A stretch of 64,000 bases of DNA from Faecalibacterium sp. UBA1771 (GCA_002315315.1 DCGT01000022.1:34639-98638), one strand, 5' to 3'. Shown: positions 43,540 through 54,040, counted from the stretch's first letter. Notes: generated by a model not told the origin, from the letters alone. Numbers and translations are program-made.

Positions 43540-44844
43540 TTACCTCGAAAAGATACCTGCAAGCAATGCCGACGCATCGTCACACGGCGTAATTTTGGCT
43601 TTCAGCTCATATTCTGCCTGAGCGGGGGTTATGTCATCGAGGAAGATATCTCCCTCTCTGCGGAGCATATTGGACGGTATCAGGAGATGCTCGGAGTTTA
43701 ACTTACCCTTGAGCTGACTTATCAGATCGCGACCGGTGACAAGACCCGATACCGTAATGCGTTCTCCGAAAAATTCATTGCAAATCGTATGCACCGTCAC
43801 CGTAATATTATGATACTTTTTATTGACTTCATTCGCAAGACGCTCAATCGTCGGAGCGGCGGCGGCACCGGTTGCAATGTCGACACGGTGACGGCGAAGC
43901 ACTATTCTTCGCGATGCATCAAGCTCTCTGCGGAAATCACTCTCAAACAGCGCCAGCATACCTACTCCGTTTTCAAGCTGCAGCAGCTCACCGTAATAAT
44001 CAAGCGCGGGAATTCCACGTCCGCTCATAAGGAAAAATTCGTCAGCGGGGTAAAGCATCCGAATACCGTAATTTTTTTCACATTCATCGGCGATTTCGTC
44101 TATAATATCTATCGTTTCACCTGCACTGTGTGAATCGAAGGGCTTGAGCTTTTCAAGTCCGTCCCTGTGGTCGGTAAGTCCTACCGGCACAACGGCAACA
44201 CTTCTGACCGACGGCCACAGCGCGGCAAGATCTTTGAGCGACGAACGAAGCTTTTCGCCGTCGTTCCAATCTCTGCAAAGAACAATCTGACAGTTTATCT
44301 CTATACCCGCTTCGGCAAGGCGATAAAGATACTTGAGCTTTTCTCCCGCAAACCGGTTCCGCATCATACGGCACCGAAGCTCGGGGTCGGTTGTGTGTAC
44401 CGAGATATTGACGGGCGAAATATGCATTTCTATTATGCGTTCAACATCGGCGTCATCGAGATTGGTCAGCGTTATGTAGTTTCCGAAAAGATAGGAAAGT
44501 CGCTCATCGTCATCCTTAAAATACAGCGGCTCGCGCAGTCCCTTCGGAAGCTGGTCGATAAAACAGAAAATACAGTTGTTTCGGCAATGATGGCTCTCAT
44601 CCATCAAAAAGCTGTCAAAGGTCAAGCCGATATCCTCGTACTCGTCGCCCTTATGAACGCTGTATCGACACAGCTCACCGCCATATTCGATATCAAGCAC
44701 CGTGTCGGTGCCGGCACACAGAAAGCCGTAGTCCAAAAAGTCCTTTACCGGCTTACCGTTTACCGCCAATAGCCTGCCCCCGGCGGAAATTCCCTCTCGC
44801 TCGGCAGGTGAGCCGGACGAAACACTCTGAATAATTGCAGACAT
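43540..44844 (-). CDS. DUF512 protein with PDZ and radical-SAM-like domains
   Basis: A 434-residue protein of the TIGR03279/DUF512 family. Residues about 1-70 form a PDZ domain (SGSPAEREGISAGGRLLAVN). A radical-SAM-like domain with CRNNCIFCFIDQLPKG (a CxxxCxxC cluster site) follows, and the DUF512 region covers about 220-420. The reaction is unknown. Conserved next to der in Firmicutes, so a role linked to ribosomes or translation is suspected. It starts 32 bases after the rpmF terminator. Confidence 0.9.
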   Translation of the reverse strand: MSAIIQSVSSGSPAEREGISAGGRLLAVNGKPVKDFLDYGFLCAGTDTVLDIEYGGELCRYSVHKGDEYEDIGLTFDSFLMDESHHCRNNCIFCFIDQLPKGLREPLYFKDDDERLSYLFGNYITLTNLDDADVERIIEMHISPVNISVHTTDPELRCRMMRNRFAGEKLKYLYRLAEAGIEINCQIVLCRDWNDGEKLRSSLKDLAALWPSVRSVAVVPVGLTDHRDGLEKLKPFDSHSAGETIDIIDEIADECEKNYGIRMLYPADEFFLMSGRGIPALDYYGELLQLENGVGMLALFESDFRRELDASRRIVLRRHRVDIATGAAAAPTIERLANEVNKKYHNITVTVHTICNEFFGERITVSGLVTGRDLISQLKGKLNSEHLLIPSNMLRREGDIFLDDITPAQAEYELKAKITPCDDASALLAGIFSR

Positions 44845-44875
44845 AATTCACGACCTAAACTTCGGAAAATAGAAA

Positions 44876-44900
44876 AAAGAGGAGGTTGCGCCTCCTCTTT
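44876..44900 (-). terminator. Terminator of rpmF
   Basis: Perfect 10-bp stem AAAGAGGAGG / CCTCCTCTTT with a 5-base loop and a U-run on the minus strand. It may be partial, as the DUF512 gene follows after 32 bases. Confidence 0.85.
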
Positions 44901-44905
44901 TGAAG

Positions 44906-45088
44906 TCATATCTCTTTCTTGATAACTTCTCTGCCGTTGTAATAACCGCAGTTGCCGCATACTCTGTGGGGAACCATCAGCTCGCCGCACTGCGAACACT
45001 TTGCAAAAGCAGGAGCGGGAATCTTCCACACCGAGGAGCGCCGCTTGTCTCTTCTTGCTTTTGAAACTCTTCTTTTCGGTACTGCCAT
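44906..45088 (-). CDS. rpmF: 50S ribosomal protein L32, zinc-binding form
   Basis: A 60-residue ribosomal protein starting MAVPKRRVSKARRDKRRS. GGAGGTG supports ATG 45088. The zinc ribbon is complete (CSQCGELMVPHRVCGNCG). The DUF177/yceD gene that commonly precedes rpmF is absent. Confidence 0.96.
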   Translation of the reverse strand: MAVPKRRVSKARRDKRRSSVWKIPAPAFAKCSQCGELMVPHRVCGNCGYYNGREVIKKEI

Positions 45089-45166
45089 CTTTAGCACCTC
45101 CTCTTAGATGTTGAAGATAAATTCAAAGTTTTTTGACAAACTTTAATTTCGTTGACGCAATTAAAG

Positions 45167-45194
45167 ATTATAGCATAAATGTCTTGTTTGTCAA
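45167..45194 (-). promoter_or_regulatory. Promoter of rpmF
   Basis: TTGACA (45189-45194), 16-base spacer, TATAAT (45167-45172) with TGC ahead of it (extended -10). Very strong consensus, as expected for a ribosomal protein gene. Confidence 0.82.
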
Positions 45195-45246
45195 TACCTT
45201 TTGCGAATTGCATCGGATTTTTGCCGAAAAAGTTTCGATATCTATA

Positions 45247-45651
45247 TTACAGATACTTTTTTACGGAATCGGGAAGGTCATCCGTGTCGGCGGAAACGGT
45301 TACGGTGAACTTTATTCCGTCGCCGCTGAGCTTATTGAATTTGTCGAGCATATCGCCAAGCAGCTCGGTATCGCGGTTGAGAATACGAAGAATACCGTCG
45401 ATATAAACATCGGAGATATCGTAGTTGCTGGCAAGAATTCCCGACACGAAGCCGTAGAACATATCCCCTCCCTCGATACCGTACTCGTCAACGTCGATAA
45501 GACGAACGGAATGGTCAATATCGTATGTCAGCTTCATCTGCTTTTCGATGCAGATTATATTTCCTCTCGTGTCCTTGACCGAGTTGTTAATCATATCAAT
45601 CATTGTCTTGGTCTTGCCGGAGCCCTTATGTCCTACAATTAAACGAATCAT
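45247..45651 (-). CDS. Small P-loop protein conserved in Clostridia
   Basis: A 134-residue protein opening with a Walker A (MIRLIVGHKGSGKTKTMIDM). A possible Walker B is ISDVYIDGILRIL. The segment EKQMKLTYDIDHSVRLIDVDEY is characteristic of an uncharacterised clostridial family that is sometimes mislabelled as PilT. A good GGGAGG site precedes ATG 45651. It follows pgi by 43 bases and is probably co-transcribed. Function unknown; nucleotide binding is likely. Confidence 0.82.
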   Translation of the reverse strand: MIRLIVGHKGSGKTKTMIDMINNSVKDTRGNIICIEKQMKLTYDIDHSVRLIDVDEYGIEGGDMFYGFVSGILASNYDISDVYIDGILRILNRDTELLGDMLDKFNKLSGDGIKFTVTVSADTDDLPDSVKKYL

Positions 45652-45694
45652 TTCGGTAATCCTCCCTATTTCGGAAAATATTTTTTAAATCTTT

Positions 45695-47035
45695 TCAGAT
45701 AAGTCCCTTTGTTTTTTCACGGAGCATTTCGGTTATCTTCTCATATCCGGGCTTTTCCATAAGCGCGAACATATTGCTCTTATAAAATTCCACGCCCGGC
45801 TGATTGAACGGATTTACGCCCAACAGCAGTCCCGAAACGGCGCACGCCTTCTCAAAGAAGTATATCAGCTCTCCGAGACTGTGCTCGTCGATTGTTTCCG
45901 CTTCAATAACAAGGTTGGGTACACCGCCCTCAACATGTGCCGCAAGCGTGGCGGCAAAAGCGCTGTCGCACACATAGGATATTTTACGACCAGCTATATA
46001 ATTCAGTCCGTCGAAATTGTCCGCATCGGATTGAAGCACAAAGTCGGTTACCGGCTTTTTGAACCTTACAATCGTCTCGAACATAAGACGGCTACCGTCC
46101 TGAATATACTGTCCCATCGAATGAAGGTCTGTGGTAAAGATGGTGGAAATAGGCAGCAGACCTTTATTCTGCTTGCCCTCACTCTCACCGAACAATTGCT
46201 TATACCATTCGCACATCATCACGAAATCCGGCTCATAGCTCGACATAAGCTCGACCGTCTTGCCCTTTTTGTACATAAGATAACGCGCGGCGGCATAGGC
46301 TGCGGGAGTATTGACCGTCAAATCCTTGGACGTGAACGCCTCCATTGCGTCTCTCGCTCCCGTCATAAGAGCGTCAATATTAAATCCCGCGGCGGCGATA
46401 GGCAGAAGACCCACCGCAGTCAGCACGGAATATCGTCCTCCGACATCATCAGGTACCACAAAGCACTCATAGCCCTCTATGTCGGCAAGCTTTTTGAGAC
46501 TGCCCTTGGCGCGGTCGGTTGTAGCGTAGATGCGCTTGGCGGCTTCCTCTCTGCCATATCTCTCCTCGAGATAGCTTTTGAAAATTCTGAACGCGAGCGC
46601 CGGCTCAAGTGTCGTTCCCGATTTGGAAACCACATTGACCGAAACATTTTTACCCTCGCACATACGCAGAGTTCGCTCGATAGACGATGCGGAAATATTG
46701 TTGCCTGCAAAATAAATTTTTAAATCGGAAAGGTCGTTGTAATACCGGCTGCCGAGCAGCTCTATAACCGCTCTCGCTCCGAGATACGAGCCGCCGATTC
46801 CGATAACTATGAGGACATCCGAGTCGGAGCGGATTTTTCGTGCCGCCGCCTTGATTCGGTCGAATTCCTCTTTATCGTAATCTCTCGGCAGTGTAAGCCA
46901 CCCGAGATAATCGGAGCCCTCGCAGGTACCGGTGGACAGTGTTCCCTCAACGAGAGAAACATCATCGGTTATCGACGAAAAGTCATCCGATGTAACAAAG
47001 CCGTCAAGATAGTCGGTAATAAGCTTGACAGACAT
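45695..47035 (-). CDS. pgi: Glucose-6-phosphate isomerase
   Basis: A 446-residue glycolytic enzyme. ATG 47035 follows GGAGG; the long frame upstream is not coding. [17 protein letters not shown] and [17 protein letters not shown] bind the sugar phosphate. The catalytic glutamate lies in [16 protein letters not shown] and the lysine near the C-terminus in [19 protein letters not shown]. Short bacterial form, normal length. Confidence 0.96.
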   Translation of the reverse strand: MSVKLITDYLDGFVTSDDFSSITDDVSLVEGTLSTGTCEGSDYLGWLTLPRDYDKEEFDRIKAAARKIRSDSDVLIVIGIGGSYLGARAVIELLGSRYYNDLSDLKIYFAGNNISASSIERTLRMCEGKNVSVNVVSKSGTTLEPALAFRIFKSYLEERYGREEAAKRIYATTDRAKGSLKKLADIEGYECFVVPDDVGGRYSVLTAVGLLPIAAAGFNIDALMTGARDAMEAFTSKDLTVNTPAAYAAARYLMYKKGKTVELMSSYEPDFVMMCEWYKQLFGESEGKQNKGLLPISTIFTTDLHSMGQYIQDGSRLMFETIVRFKKPVTDFVLQSDADNFDGLNYIAGRKISYVCDSAFAATLAAHVEGGVPNLVIEAETIDEHSLGELIYFFEKACAVSGLLLGVNPFNQPGVEFYKSNMFALMEKPGYEKITEMLREKTKGLI

Positions 47036-47177
47036 AGCATTTATCCTCCTGGGGTAAAAATACCGTATTGCTGTCGAACAAGGCAAAAAGCACAAAAATC
47101 GGCAAGCGAAAATCTTATTTCTAATATAATATATTACCGACTGCACTATGTCAAGGCAAAAAGCCCCTTTGAAAGAT

Positions 47178-48404
47178 TTATTCGATGCCTAAAAGAGCTC
47201 GGGCAAGCAAAGTAAAAGCACTGCCGACGGTCAGCTTTTCCACCGTCTCGGCTGCCTTGATTTCATAGCTCCCGAGAATTTCTCCCTCACACATAATATT
47301 TATTTCACCTACCGTCTGTCCTTGAATTACGGGAGCGTCGAGCGTTTCACTCAGCACAACATCACAATCAACGGCAGACGCTCTGCCTGCCGAAACGACT
47401 ATGCTCTCCGGAACATCGAAGTACAGCGGACAATACTGCTTTTCACCGAGCCGCACCGAAACACGGCTGAGGCGATCGCTCGACACGGTTACCGGTGCAA
47501 GCTCATAGTTGGCAAAGCCGTAGTCGAGCAGGTCGGTCGCCGCCTGCAAACGCCCTGCCGAGTCGGATGAGCCGAGTACAACGGCTATTATCTCCATATC
47601 GTTCCGTATAGCCGAAGCGCTTATACATACACCCGCCTTGCTTGTCGTGCCGGTTTTAAGTCCCGTAATACCGCTGTAGCTCTTGAGCAGCTTATTGGTA
47701 TTGACAAGCTGTGTTTCACCGCCGCGCAGTTCGTCCGTCCATATAGTGACATATTTTCTTATCAAATTGTGCCTGAGCAGCTCTCTTGACATTACTGCAA
47801 CGTCACGCGCCGTCGACAGATGACCGTCCTCGTCAAGACCGCAGGCGTTCTTAAAGGTCGTGTCCTTCATACCGAGCTGTTCTGCTTTGTCGTTCATCAT
47901 ACCGACAAATGCCGCTTCACTGCCGCCCACATACTCGCCGAGCAGTACCGCGGCATCGTTTGCCGACGCGACACAGACGGCGCGCAGCAGCTCATCTACC
48001 GTCATAATCTCACCCGGTTCGAGCCAAATCTGAGACCCTCCCATAGAATATGCGTGTATGCTCGTTTCCACTCTGTCATCGAGCGAAATATCGCCCCGCT
48101 CGATTGCCTCCATAACGAGGATAAGTGTCATCACCTTTGTTATGGATGCTATCGGTCGGCGCTCGTCGGCATTGTCCTCGTACAGCACCGTTCCGGTTGA
48201 GCCTTCAACGAGTATCACCGAACCGGCATCGAGTGTCTTGCCTATTTCGGCATAGGTTGCCTCTACCGGCTGTTCAAAGCCGAATCTGCCTGTAATGAGC
48301 GCAGTATCGTCGTTTATACCGTATTCAAACGCCGACGATATCGGACAGAGTAAAATCGCAAAAACCGACGCGGCTGACAGCACCGCAGTAATAAACCGTT
48401 TCAT
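47178..48404 (-). CDS. dacF: D-alanyl-D-alanine carboxypeptidase (DacF/PBP5 family)
   Basis: A 408-residue penicillin-binding protein with a signal peptide ([20 protein letters not shown]). ATG 48404 has GGAGG upstream. The catalytic motifs are SITK ([10 protein letters not shown]), SAND and KTGTTSKAG. It trims the terminal D-Ala of peptidoglycan. The C-terminal beta domain (about 300-400) is followed by a weak amphipathic tail. In spore formers such enzymes help set cortex cross-linking; dacF is my best name but PBP5-like is equally possible. Confidence 0.9.
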   Translation of the reverse strand: MKRFITAVLSAASVFAILLCPISSAFEYGINDDTALITGRFGFEQPVEATYAEIGKTLDAGSVILVEGSTGTVLYEDNADERRPIASITKVMTLILVMEAIERGDISLDDRVETSIHAYSMGGSQIWLEPGEIMTVDELLRAVCVASANDAAVLLGEYVGGSEAAFVGMMNDKAEQLGMKDTTFKNACGLDEDGHLSTARDVAVMSRELLRHNLIRKYVTIWTDELRGGETQLVNTNKLLKSYSGITGLKTGTTSKAGVCISASAIRNDMEIIAVVLGSSDSAGRLQAATDLLDYGFANYELAPVTVSSDRLSRVSVRLGEKQYCPLYFDVPESIVVSAGRASAVDCDVVLSETLDAPVIQGQTVGEINIMCEGEILGSYEIKAAETVEKLTVGSAFTLLARALLGIE

Positions 48405-48485
48405 ATTATACCTCCGTAAATAAATGCCGTTCACGGCACACCGCATTATCACTATTAAAAGATATATGCCGGCTATTTTATTTTT

Positions 48486-48514
48486 TTGACGAATAAAATA
48501 TTTTGTTTTAAAAT
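48486..48514 (+). promoter_or_regulatory. Promoter of mtaB
   Basis: TTGACG (48486-48491), 17-base spacer, TAAAAT (48509-48514). Confidence 0.65.
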
Positions 48515-48555
48515 GTTATTTTGAAAAAAATTTAAATTCAAGCCGTGAGGATAGT

Positions 48556-49839
48556 ATGAAGGTTTTTTATTATACATTCGGATGCAAGGTCAACAGTTTT
48601 GAAACAGCCGCCATGCAGCAGCTTCTCTCACAAAACGGTTATCTGACCGCCGATTCCGCCGCCGATGCAGATATTGCCGTTATCAATTCCTGCTCCGTTA
48701 CTGCCAACGCCGACCGCAAGGTAAGGCAATATATGCGCCGTCTGCGCCGTGAGAATCCCGATATAATCATTCTGCTTTCCGGCTGTCTGCCTCAGGCTCA
48801 GTCGGACAACGCCGAAGTGTTTAACGAGGCGGATATCGTGGTAGGCAACACAAACAGAGGTAAAATTGCCGAAATAATCGACAATTATATGCAGGAACGA
48901 GCTCACCGAATAAGCATCGTGCCGCACACGGCGGGAGAAAAGTTCGATGAATTTGACGTCGATTTGATAGAAGGCCACACAAGGGCTTTTTTGAAAATAC
49001 AGGACGGCTGTGACCGCTACTGTGCCTACTGCATAGTACCGTACTCGAGAGGGCATCTGCGCTCGTCATCGCTCGAATACATCGAACGCTCCGCCGAGAG
49101 ATTTGCACACAACGGTTACCGCGAAATTGTTCTGAGCGGCATTAATCTTGCATCTTACGGTCACGGCACCGGGCTTGACCTTGCCGACGCGGTAAAGGCG
49201 GCGGCTTCGGCAAACGGAATAGAGCGAGTAAGAATAAGCTCGGTCGAGCCGGATTTGATGAGCGGGGCTATTCTCGAAAAGCTTGCAGCAATACCCGAAT
49301 TCTGTCCGCATTTTCATATGTCGCTGCAAAGCGGATGTGACGCAACACTCGCAAGAATGGGGAGAAAATACAGCACTGCGGAATACTCCGAAACCGCTGA
49401 ACGCATAAAACGGATTTTCGATTCACCTACGTTCACAACCGACGTTATGGTCGGATTTGTCGGAGAAACCGATGCGGAATTTGCCGAAAGCATGGATTTT
49501 ATCCGCAATTTCGGATTTATAAAATGTCATATATTCCCGTATTCAAAGCGCCCCGGTACGAGGGCGGCGGCAATGAGCGGACATGTTTCGCGCGAGGTTA
49601 AGGACGCGAGGGCGTCGGCAATGGCGCGAGCCGCCGAGCAGTCGAGGGATAAAATCTATGACACTTTTATCGGCAAAAACGTGCGGGTAATAGTCGAACA
49701 CGGAAAACGCGACGGCTACCTTACCGGCTACACCGACCGATATATTCCCGTTGAATTTCCCTGCCGTGATCTGAATACCGGCGACATTGCCGTTATGACC
49801 GTCACAGGTCACTTCGGAGAATACTGCACGGCGGAATAA
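48556..49839 (+). CDS. mtaB: tRNA t6A37 methylthiotransferase
   Basis: A 427-residue radical-SAM enzyme that converts t6A to ms2t6A at position 37 of some tRNAs. The N-terminal cluster cysteines are in FGCKVNSFE, INSCSVT and LLSGCLPQ. The radical-SAM motif is CDRYCAYCIVPYSRG, and a TRAM-like domain closes the protein (about 370-425). KVNSFE marks MtaB rather than MiaB (which has QMN). Single gene with its own promoter and terminator. Confidence 0.95.
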   Translation: MKVFYYTFGCKVNSFETAAMQQLLSQNGYLTADSAADADIAVINSCSVTANADRKVRQYMRRLRRENPDIIILLSGCLPQAQSDNAEVFNEADIVVGNTNRGKIAEIIDNYMQERAHRISIVPHTAGEKFDEFDVDLIEGHTRAFLKIQDGCDRYCAYCIVPYSRGHLRSSSLEYIERSAERFAHNGYREIVLSGINLASYGHGTGLDLADAVKAAASANGIERVRISSVEPDLMSGAILEKLAAIPEFCPHFHMSLQSGCDATLARMGRKYSTAEYSETAERIKRIFDSPTFTTDVMVGFVGETDAEFAESMDFIRNFGFIKCHIFPYSKRPGTRAAAMSGHVSREVKDARASAMARAAEQSRDKIYDTFIGKNVRVIVEHGKRDGYLTGYTDRYIPVEFPCRDLNTGDIAVMTVTGHFGEYCTAE

Positions 49840-49850
49840 AGACAGTAAAA

Positions 49851-49886
49851 GGGCACTCTCATTGTTTTTTTACGATGAGAGTGCCC
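49851..49886. terminator. Bidirectional terminator between mtaB and the DUF3006 gene
   Basis: Stem GGGCACTCTCAT / ATGAGAGTGCCC with a T-rich loop, between convergent genes; AAAA precedes and T-rich sequence follows. Confidence 0.88.
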
Positions 49887-49894
49887 TGTTTCTT

Positions 49895-50104
49895 TTATTT
49901 GTCGGTCAGCTTATCGAGAAGGTCATTGTTTCTTTTGCGGGTTATCTCGGCATCAAAATCGAACGGGTGCATAACGCCGCCGATTTCCTTTACCATATCT
50001 CCTTCTTTTACATCAAATCCGATATCCTCTATTGTGACTATGCTCTCGTCCTCACCTATGAGCCGCACGACATTTTCATAAACCGAATCAACTATATAAA
50101 ACAT
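49895..50104 (-). CDS. DUF3006 protein
   Basis: A 69-residue protein starting MFYIVDSVYENVVRLIGED and ending with the helix ITRKRNNDLLDKLTDK, matching the short DUF3006 family, a small beta-barrel followed by a helix. The function is unknown. It follows an extracellular metallo-beta-lactamase-fold gene, a very frequent pairing that suggests the two work together. Confidence 0.85.
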   Translation of the reverse strand: MFYIVDSVYENVVRLIGEDESIVTIEDIGFDVKEGDMVKEIGGVMHPFDFDAEITRKRNNDLLDKLTDK

Positions 50105-50119
50105 ATTTCACCTCATATT

Positions 50120-51058
50120 TTATGCCGCCGCATCAAGATCGTTCGGGCAATAGTAAACATCAACTCCGTCGCTTACGAAAGAAACGTTGCCGCAGATATC
50201 GGTGCGCAGGAGCCTCGCCCCGCATTTTTCGACACGCTCCAAATATTCCCTGCGCGGAAAATCGTAGTCGTTTCCGACGCCGCAGGAGCAGACCACATAA
50301 TCGGGCGAAACGGCATTCAGAAACTCGGTAGAGGTCGATTCGGCAGAGCCGTGATGACCCGACTTGAGAACATTGACGTGACCGAGCATACCGTTTTCCA
50401 AAAGGTTATTCTCTGCGTCGAAAACCGCATCACCCATAAACAGAAACGAGGTTTCACCGTAGTCAAGACGAATAACAATCGAGCAGTTGTTCAAATCGTC
50501 ATATTCTCCGCTTGACAGCACTGTAAACACTGCACCCCCAAACTTAATTTTATCACCTGGCTCGGCAATTTCGATGGTTTTACCCATATCGGAAATCTTT
50601 TTAAGAATATTGGCGTATGTCGAGGTTGCCGGCGTAAGGCTGTCCGGAATGTCGGCAAACCATATCTCACCCACATCACAGCTGTCAAGCACCGCACACA
50701 TACTGCCTATATGGTCAGCATGAGGGTGAGTTATGAAAAGACCCGTTATGCTGTCAATTTCATTTCTTTCGAGATACGCGAGAATCTCGTCCTTACTGCT
50801 TCGCTCGCCGGCATCTATCATAAACACATAGCCGCCGAGTGAAATAACGGTGCAGTCGCCCTGACCGACCGAGAGAATATCGACCGCCAGCTTATCACCG
50901 GTTATCGCCGAAACGGTTTCGGCGGGTATATCCTCGAGATAAAAATCATCGAGATCGGGCAGTATATCCAAAAAAGTCAATACGAACAATCCGCACATCA
51001 GCGCGGCGACTACCGCAAGCACCGATTTCGGAATGCGAATATATATTTTATTGTTCAT
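50120..51058 (-). CDS. Membrane-anchored metallo-beta-lactamase-fold hydrolase, ComEC-C-terminal type
   Basis: A 312-residue protein. ATG 51058 has GGAGGTG upstream. A membrane helix (PKSVLAVVAALMCGLFVLTFL) places the enzyme outside the membrane. The metal site is THPHADHIG, with further ligands in FMGDAVF and SGHHGSAES. It resembles the hydrolase domain of ComEC without its channel domain. A role in nucleic-acid or nucleotide turnover outside the cell is plausible but unproven. It starts 13 bases after ftsK. Confidence 0.9.
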   Translation of the reverse strand: MNNKIYIRIPKSVLAVVAALMCGLFVLTFLDILPDLDDFYLEDIPAETVSAITGDKLAVDILSVGQGDCTVISLGGYVFMIDAGERSSKDEILAYLERNEIDSITGLFITHPHADHIGSMCAVLDSCDVGEIWFADIPDSLTPATSTYANILKKISDMGKTIEIAEPGDKIKFGGAVFTVLSSGEYDDLNNCSIVIRLDYGETSFLFMGDAVFDAENNLLENGMLGHVNVLKSGHHGSAESTSTEFLNAVSPDYVVCSCGVGNDYDFPRREYLERVEKCGARLLRTDICGNVSFVSDGVDVYYCPNDLDAAA

Positions 51059-51071
51059 CTGCACACCTCCG

Positions 51072-53801
51072 TCATTTTTTGGCGTCCTGTGTAAGCTGAC
51101 GCTCACGGAATTGAGCCATTGTCATAAGCACCGCACGGGGCTTGTTTCCGTCGGGAGGACCTATAATACCCATCTGCTCCATCTCGTCCATCATTCGTGC
51201 GGCACGCCCGTAGCCGACCTTCAGACGGCGCTGAAGCAACGAGGTAGCGGCCTGACCCGCCTCGATAACGGCTTCTATGGCGTTGTCAAGCATCGGGTCC
51301 GTATCGTCGGAATCGTAGGATGACGAGCCGCCCTTGCCCTTTTCCTTTGCCGCCTGACGTTCGATTTCGGCGAGCACCTGCTCGTTATATTCTATTACAG
51401 CATTCTTTTTGACAAAGCCGATAACCTTCTCTATCTCATCATCGGAAACATAGCAGCCCTGTATTCTGACCGGCTTGGGCAGGTCGATAGGCAGGAACAG
51501 CATATCACCGTTGCCTATAAGCTTTTCGGCACCGGACGAATCTATAATGGTGCGTGAGTCGATGGACGATGACACCGACAACGCTATGCGTGATGAAATA
51601 TTAGCCTTGATAACGCCGGTAATGACATCGACCGACGGTCTTTGTGTTGCAATGATAAGATGCAGTCCGGCAGCTCTCGCCATCTGTGCAAGACGGCAGA
51701 TAGAGTCCTCAACCTCGTTTGGTGCAGCCATCATAAGGTCAGACAGCTCGTCGATAACGATGACGACACGCGCCATCTTTTCGAGCGGCTCTCCCTCCTC
51801 CGTATCTGCCTGCGGATCGGCAAGCTGTTTGTCAACATATCTGTTATAGGAATCTATGTCACGCACACCGGTTTCCGAAAATTTCTTATACCTCTTGAGC
51901 ATTTCACCGACCGCCCAGCCAAGTGCGCCCGCCGCCTTTCGCGGGTCGGTAACAACAGGTATCAGCATATGCGGAATTCCGTTGTAAACTCCGAATTCGA
52001 CCATTTTGGGGTCGATGAATACGAATCGCAGGTCTTTGGGAGCGGATTTATAGATAAGACTGACTATCATCGAGTGCAGACAGCAGGATTTACCAGACCC
52101 GGTTGTTCCGGCTATAAGCAGATGAGGCATTTTTGCTATATCGGTAACCATAATACTGCCGGTGATATCCTGTCCGAGTGCAACGGTGAGCGGGGATTTT
52201 GCCTTTTTAAACTCGTCGCTCTCGACCACGGTGCGAAGGCAGACCATATTTTTAACCTTGTTTGGAACCTCGATGCCCACCGCCGCCTTGTTGGGAATAG
52301 GCGCCTCGATGCGTACTCCCGCCGTTGCAAGGGCGAGCGCGATATCGTCGGACAGCGCGGTAATGCGGGAAAGCCGCACTCCGCTCTGCGGCTGGAGTTC
52401 ATATCTCGTCACAGTCGGTCCTCTTGAAATGTCGACGATTTTTGTTTTTACTCCAAAGCTTTCAAGCGTCGATACAAGGAAATCGGCATTGGCTCTCAGT
52501 TCTCCCGAAACATCGCCGACGGTGTTCTTGGGCTGACTGCGCAAAAGCGTCATCGGCGGGAATCTGTACTGTTGCTCCGCAAGTGAAGCGAGTTTCGTCT
52601 GCTGAGCGGCTTCCTCGGTATCGTATGTCCTGTCGCTGCTTAATTCGTCACCGGCGGCTTTGCGAATCAATGAGTCAAGCTCACCTTCCGGAGCTTCCTG
52701 CTCTGAGAATTTGGCAAACAGACGGTCATTTTCCCTCAGTTCTCTTTCTCTGTTCTCGAAAACATCACGAACGACCGAAGCCGCCCCGCTCATCGACGCT
52801 TCACGCGACGCCGCATCGAAAGAAGAGACAATGCGTTCTCTTGACGGAGGCGGAGACTGCACAGGCTGTGAATTTTCCGTTCTCGGTCTCGGAGGGGGAG
52901 GCGGCTGAAGGATGTCCTCGGTCACCATTTGAAGCTCCGAAAATAATTTGTCGCCGTTTTCGGAGGAGATATCGCTTGATGCGGTATCCGTTTCCCGCTC
53001 CGGCGGCATATCATCACCAAGCGAAATATCTATCCGTGAACGATTTTTTGTCTTGGCTTTGTTCACGGTATATTCACCGTCAAGCGGTATGTCTATATTT
53101 TTGCTTCGCTTTACAGAGGAGCCTGCGGTCTCGGCGGATTTATTTGCGCGTTCCGATTCCCGCCTCATCTGTTCGTTGACAATATTGTCCCAGTTGACCA
53201 TATATTTATCCCGGCCGCGGACTATCAGCTTTGCGGCTATCGTAATAATGTCGACAAGGCTCTTGCCGAACAAAAGCATTGAGAAAACGAATATAAAAAG
53301 CAAAACGGTAATTGCGGCACCCGTTTTACCGAAAATTCTCAACAGAGTCCAACCGAATACCGCGGAAATCAAACCGCCTCCGGACACATTGATTCCGTTC
53401 TCGTAAAGCTCGGCAAACTGCTCCGTCGGCTTAGCTCCGACATTCTCCGCCTGCTGACCGAATATCAGCAGAGCACCGCACACCGACAGTATGAGAAGCA
53501 CAGAAAGTACCGTTTTATTCCTTGTCGGTGTGCGCTCGTAGGCAGTCATAACCGCAAGCACAAGCACGAGCGGACCTACGGCGTATGTAAACGCTCCGAA
53601 AAGCCCGAAGTAAAATCTATGAAGCGTCTGCCACAGATTTTCACCGTTTACCGCCGATAGGGCAATCAAAAATATTGACAGCGCAAACAAAAACAGAGAA
53701 GCGCGCTGTGCCTTCTGCTTTTTCATAACGCTTGCCTTTGTCCTTTGACGTTCCTGCTCCGCCTTGGACGGTGTTTTCTTTTTTGTCGAGGTAGTCGCCA
53801 T
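51072..53801 (-). CDS. FtsK/SpoIIIE DNA translocase
   Basis: A 909-residue hexameric DNA pump that clears chromosomes from division or sporulation septa. Four N-terminal helices (about 30-190), a charged, proline-rich linker (about 200-420), and the motor with Walker A AGTTGSGKSCC (about 565) and Walker B VVIVIDELSDLMM. The C-terminal gamma winged helix that reads SRS/KOPS sites reads AATSLLQRRLKVGYGRAARM. Downstream genes follow closely. Whether this is the cell's SpoIIIE or FtsK cannot be decided here. Confidence 0.95.
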   Translation of the reverse strand: MATTSTKKKTPSKAEQERQRTKASVMKKQKAQRASLFLFALSIFLIALSAVNGENLWQTLHRFYFGLFGAFTYAVGPLVLVLAVMTAYERTPTRNKTVLSVLLILSVCGALLIFGQQAENVGAKPTEQFAELYENGINVSGGGLISAVFGWTLLRIFGKTGAAITVLLFIFVFSMLLFGKSLVDIITIAAKLIVRGRDKYMVNWDNIVNEQMRRESERANKSAETAGSSVKRSKNIDIPLDGEYTVNKAKTKNRSRIDISLGDDMPPERETDTASSDISSENGDKLFSELQMVTEDILQPPPPPRPRTENSQPVQSPPPSRERIVSSFDAASREASMSGAASVVRDVFENRERELRENDRLFAKFSEQEAPEGELDSLIRKAAGDELSSDRTYDTEEAAQQTKLASLAEQQYRFPPMTLLRSQPKNTVGDVSGELRANADFLVSTLESFGVKTKIVDISRGPTVTRYELQPQSGVRLSRITALSDDIALALATAGVRIEAPIPNKAAVGIEVPNKVKNMVCLRTVVESDEFKKAKSPLTVALGQDITGSIMVTDIAKMPHLLIAGTTGSGKSCCLHSMIVSLIYKSAPKDLRFVFIDPKMVEFGVYNGIPHMLIPVVTDPRKAAGALGWAVGEMLKRYKKFSETGVRDIDSYNRYVDKQLADPQADTEEGEPLEKMARVVIVIDELSDLMMAAPNEVEDSICRLAQMARAAGLHLIIATQRPSVDVITGVIKANISSRIALSVSSSIDSRTIIDSSGAEKLIGNGDMLFLPIDLPKPVRIQGCYVSDDEIEKVIGFVKKNAVIEYNEQVLAEIERQAAKEKGKGGSSSYDSDDTDPMLDNAIEAVIEAGQAATSLLQRRLKVGYGRAARMMDEMEQMGIIGPPDGNKPRAVLMTMAQFRERQLTQDAKK

Positions 53802-53824
53802 GACACGACAGCTCCTTTTTTAAT

Positions 53825-53992
53825 TCATTGTTCCGAGCCGATTACGGCAATATTAAGTTCAACACCGTACAATATACGTCTGCCGTCCGAGCAGCATTTC
53901 CACTCGTAATTCCCCGTTATACCTGCGCAAATTTCATCGAAATACTAAAAACGTTCACGAATCTGTTTGTGGTACCAGACATAAAAAATCAT
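53825..53992 (-). other. Intergenic region with a possible decayed small ORF
   Basis: Most of the 320-base gap between ftsK and tepA has no gene. One minus-strand frame from ATG 53992 to TGA 53825 reads protein-like (VWYHKQIRERF, then after a TAG at 53945-53947 GITGNYEWKCCSDGRRILYG). It has no convincing ribosome binding site. It may be a gene remnant or chance. Confidence 0.25.
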
Positions 53993-54040
53993 TTCTGCGT
54001 CTGAATCGGTCGCGTTATGCGGTGTAGTTTTTTCTATTTT

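Noticed and set aside
45881..46723. Long + strand open frame (280 codons) opposite pgi
   Set aside because: It is the antisense of a clear glucose-6-phosphate isomerase gene and has no ribosome site.
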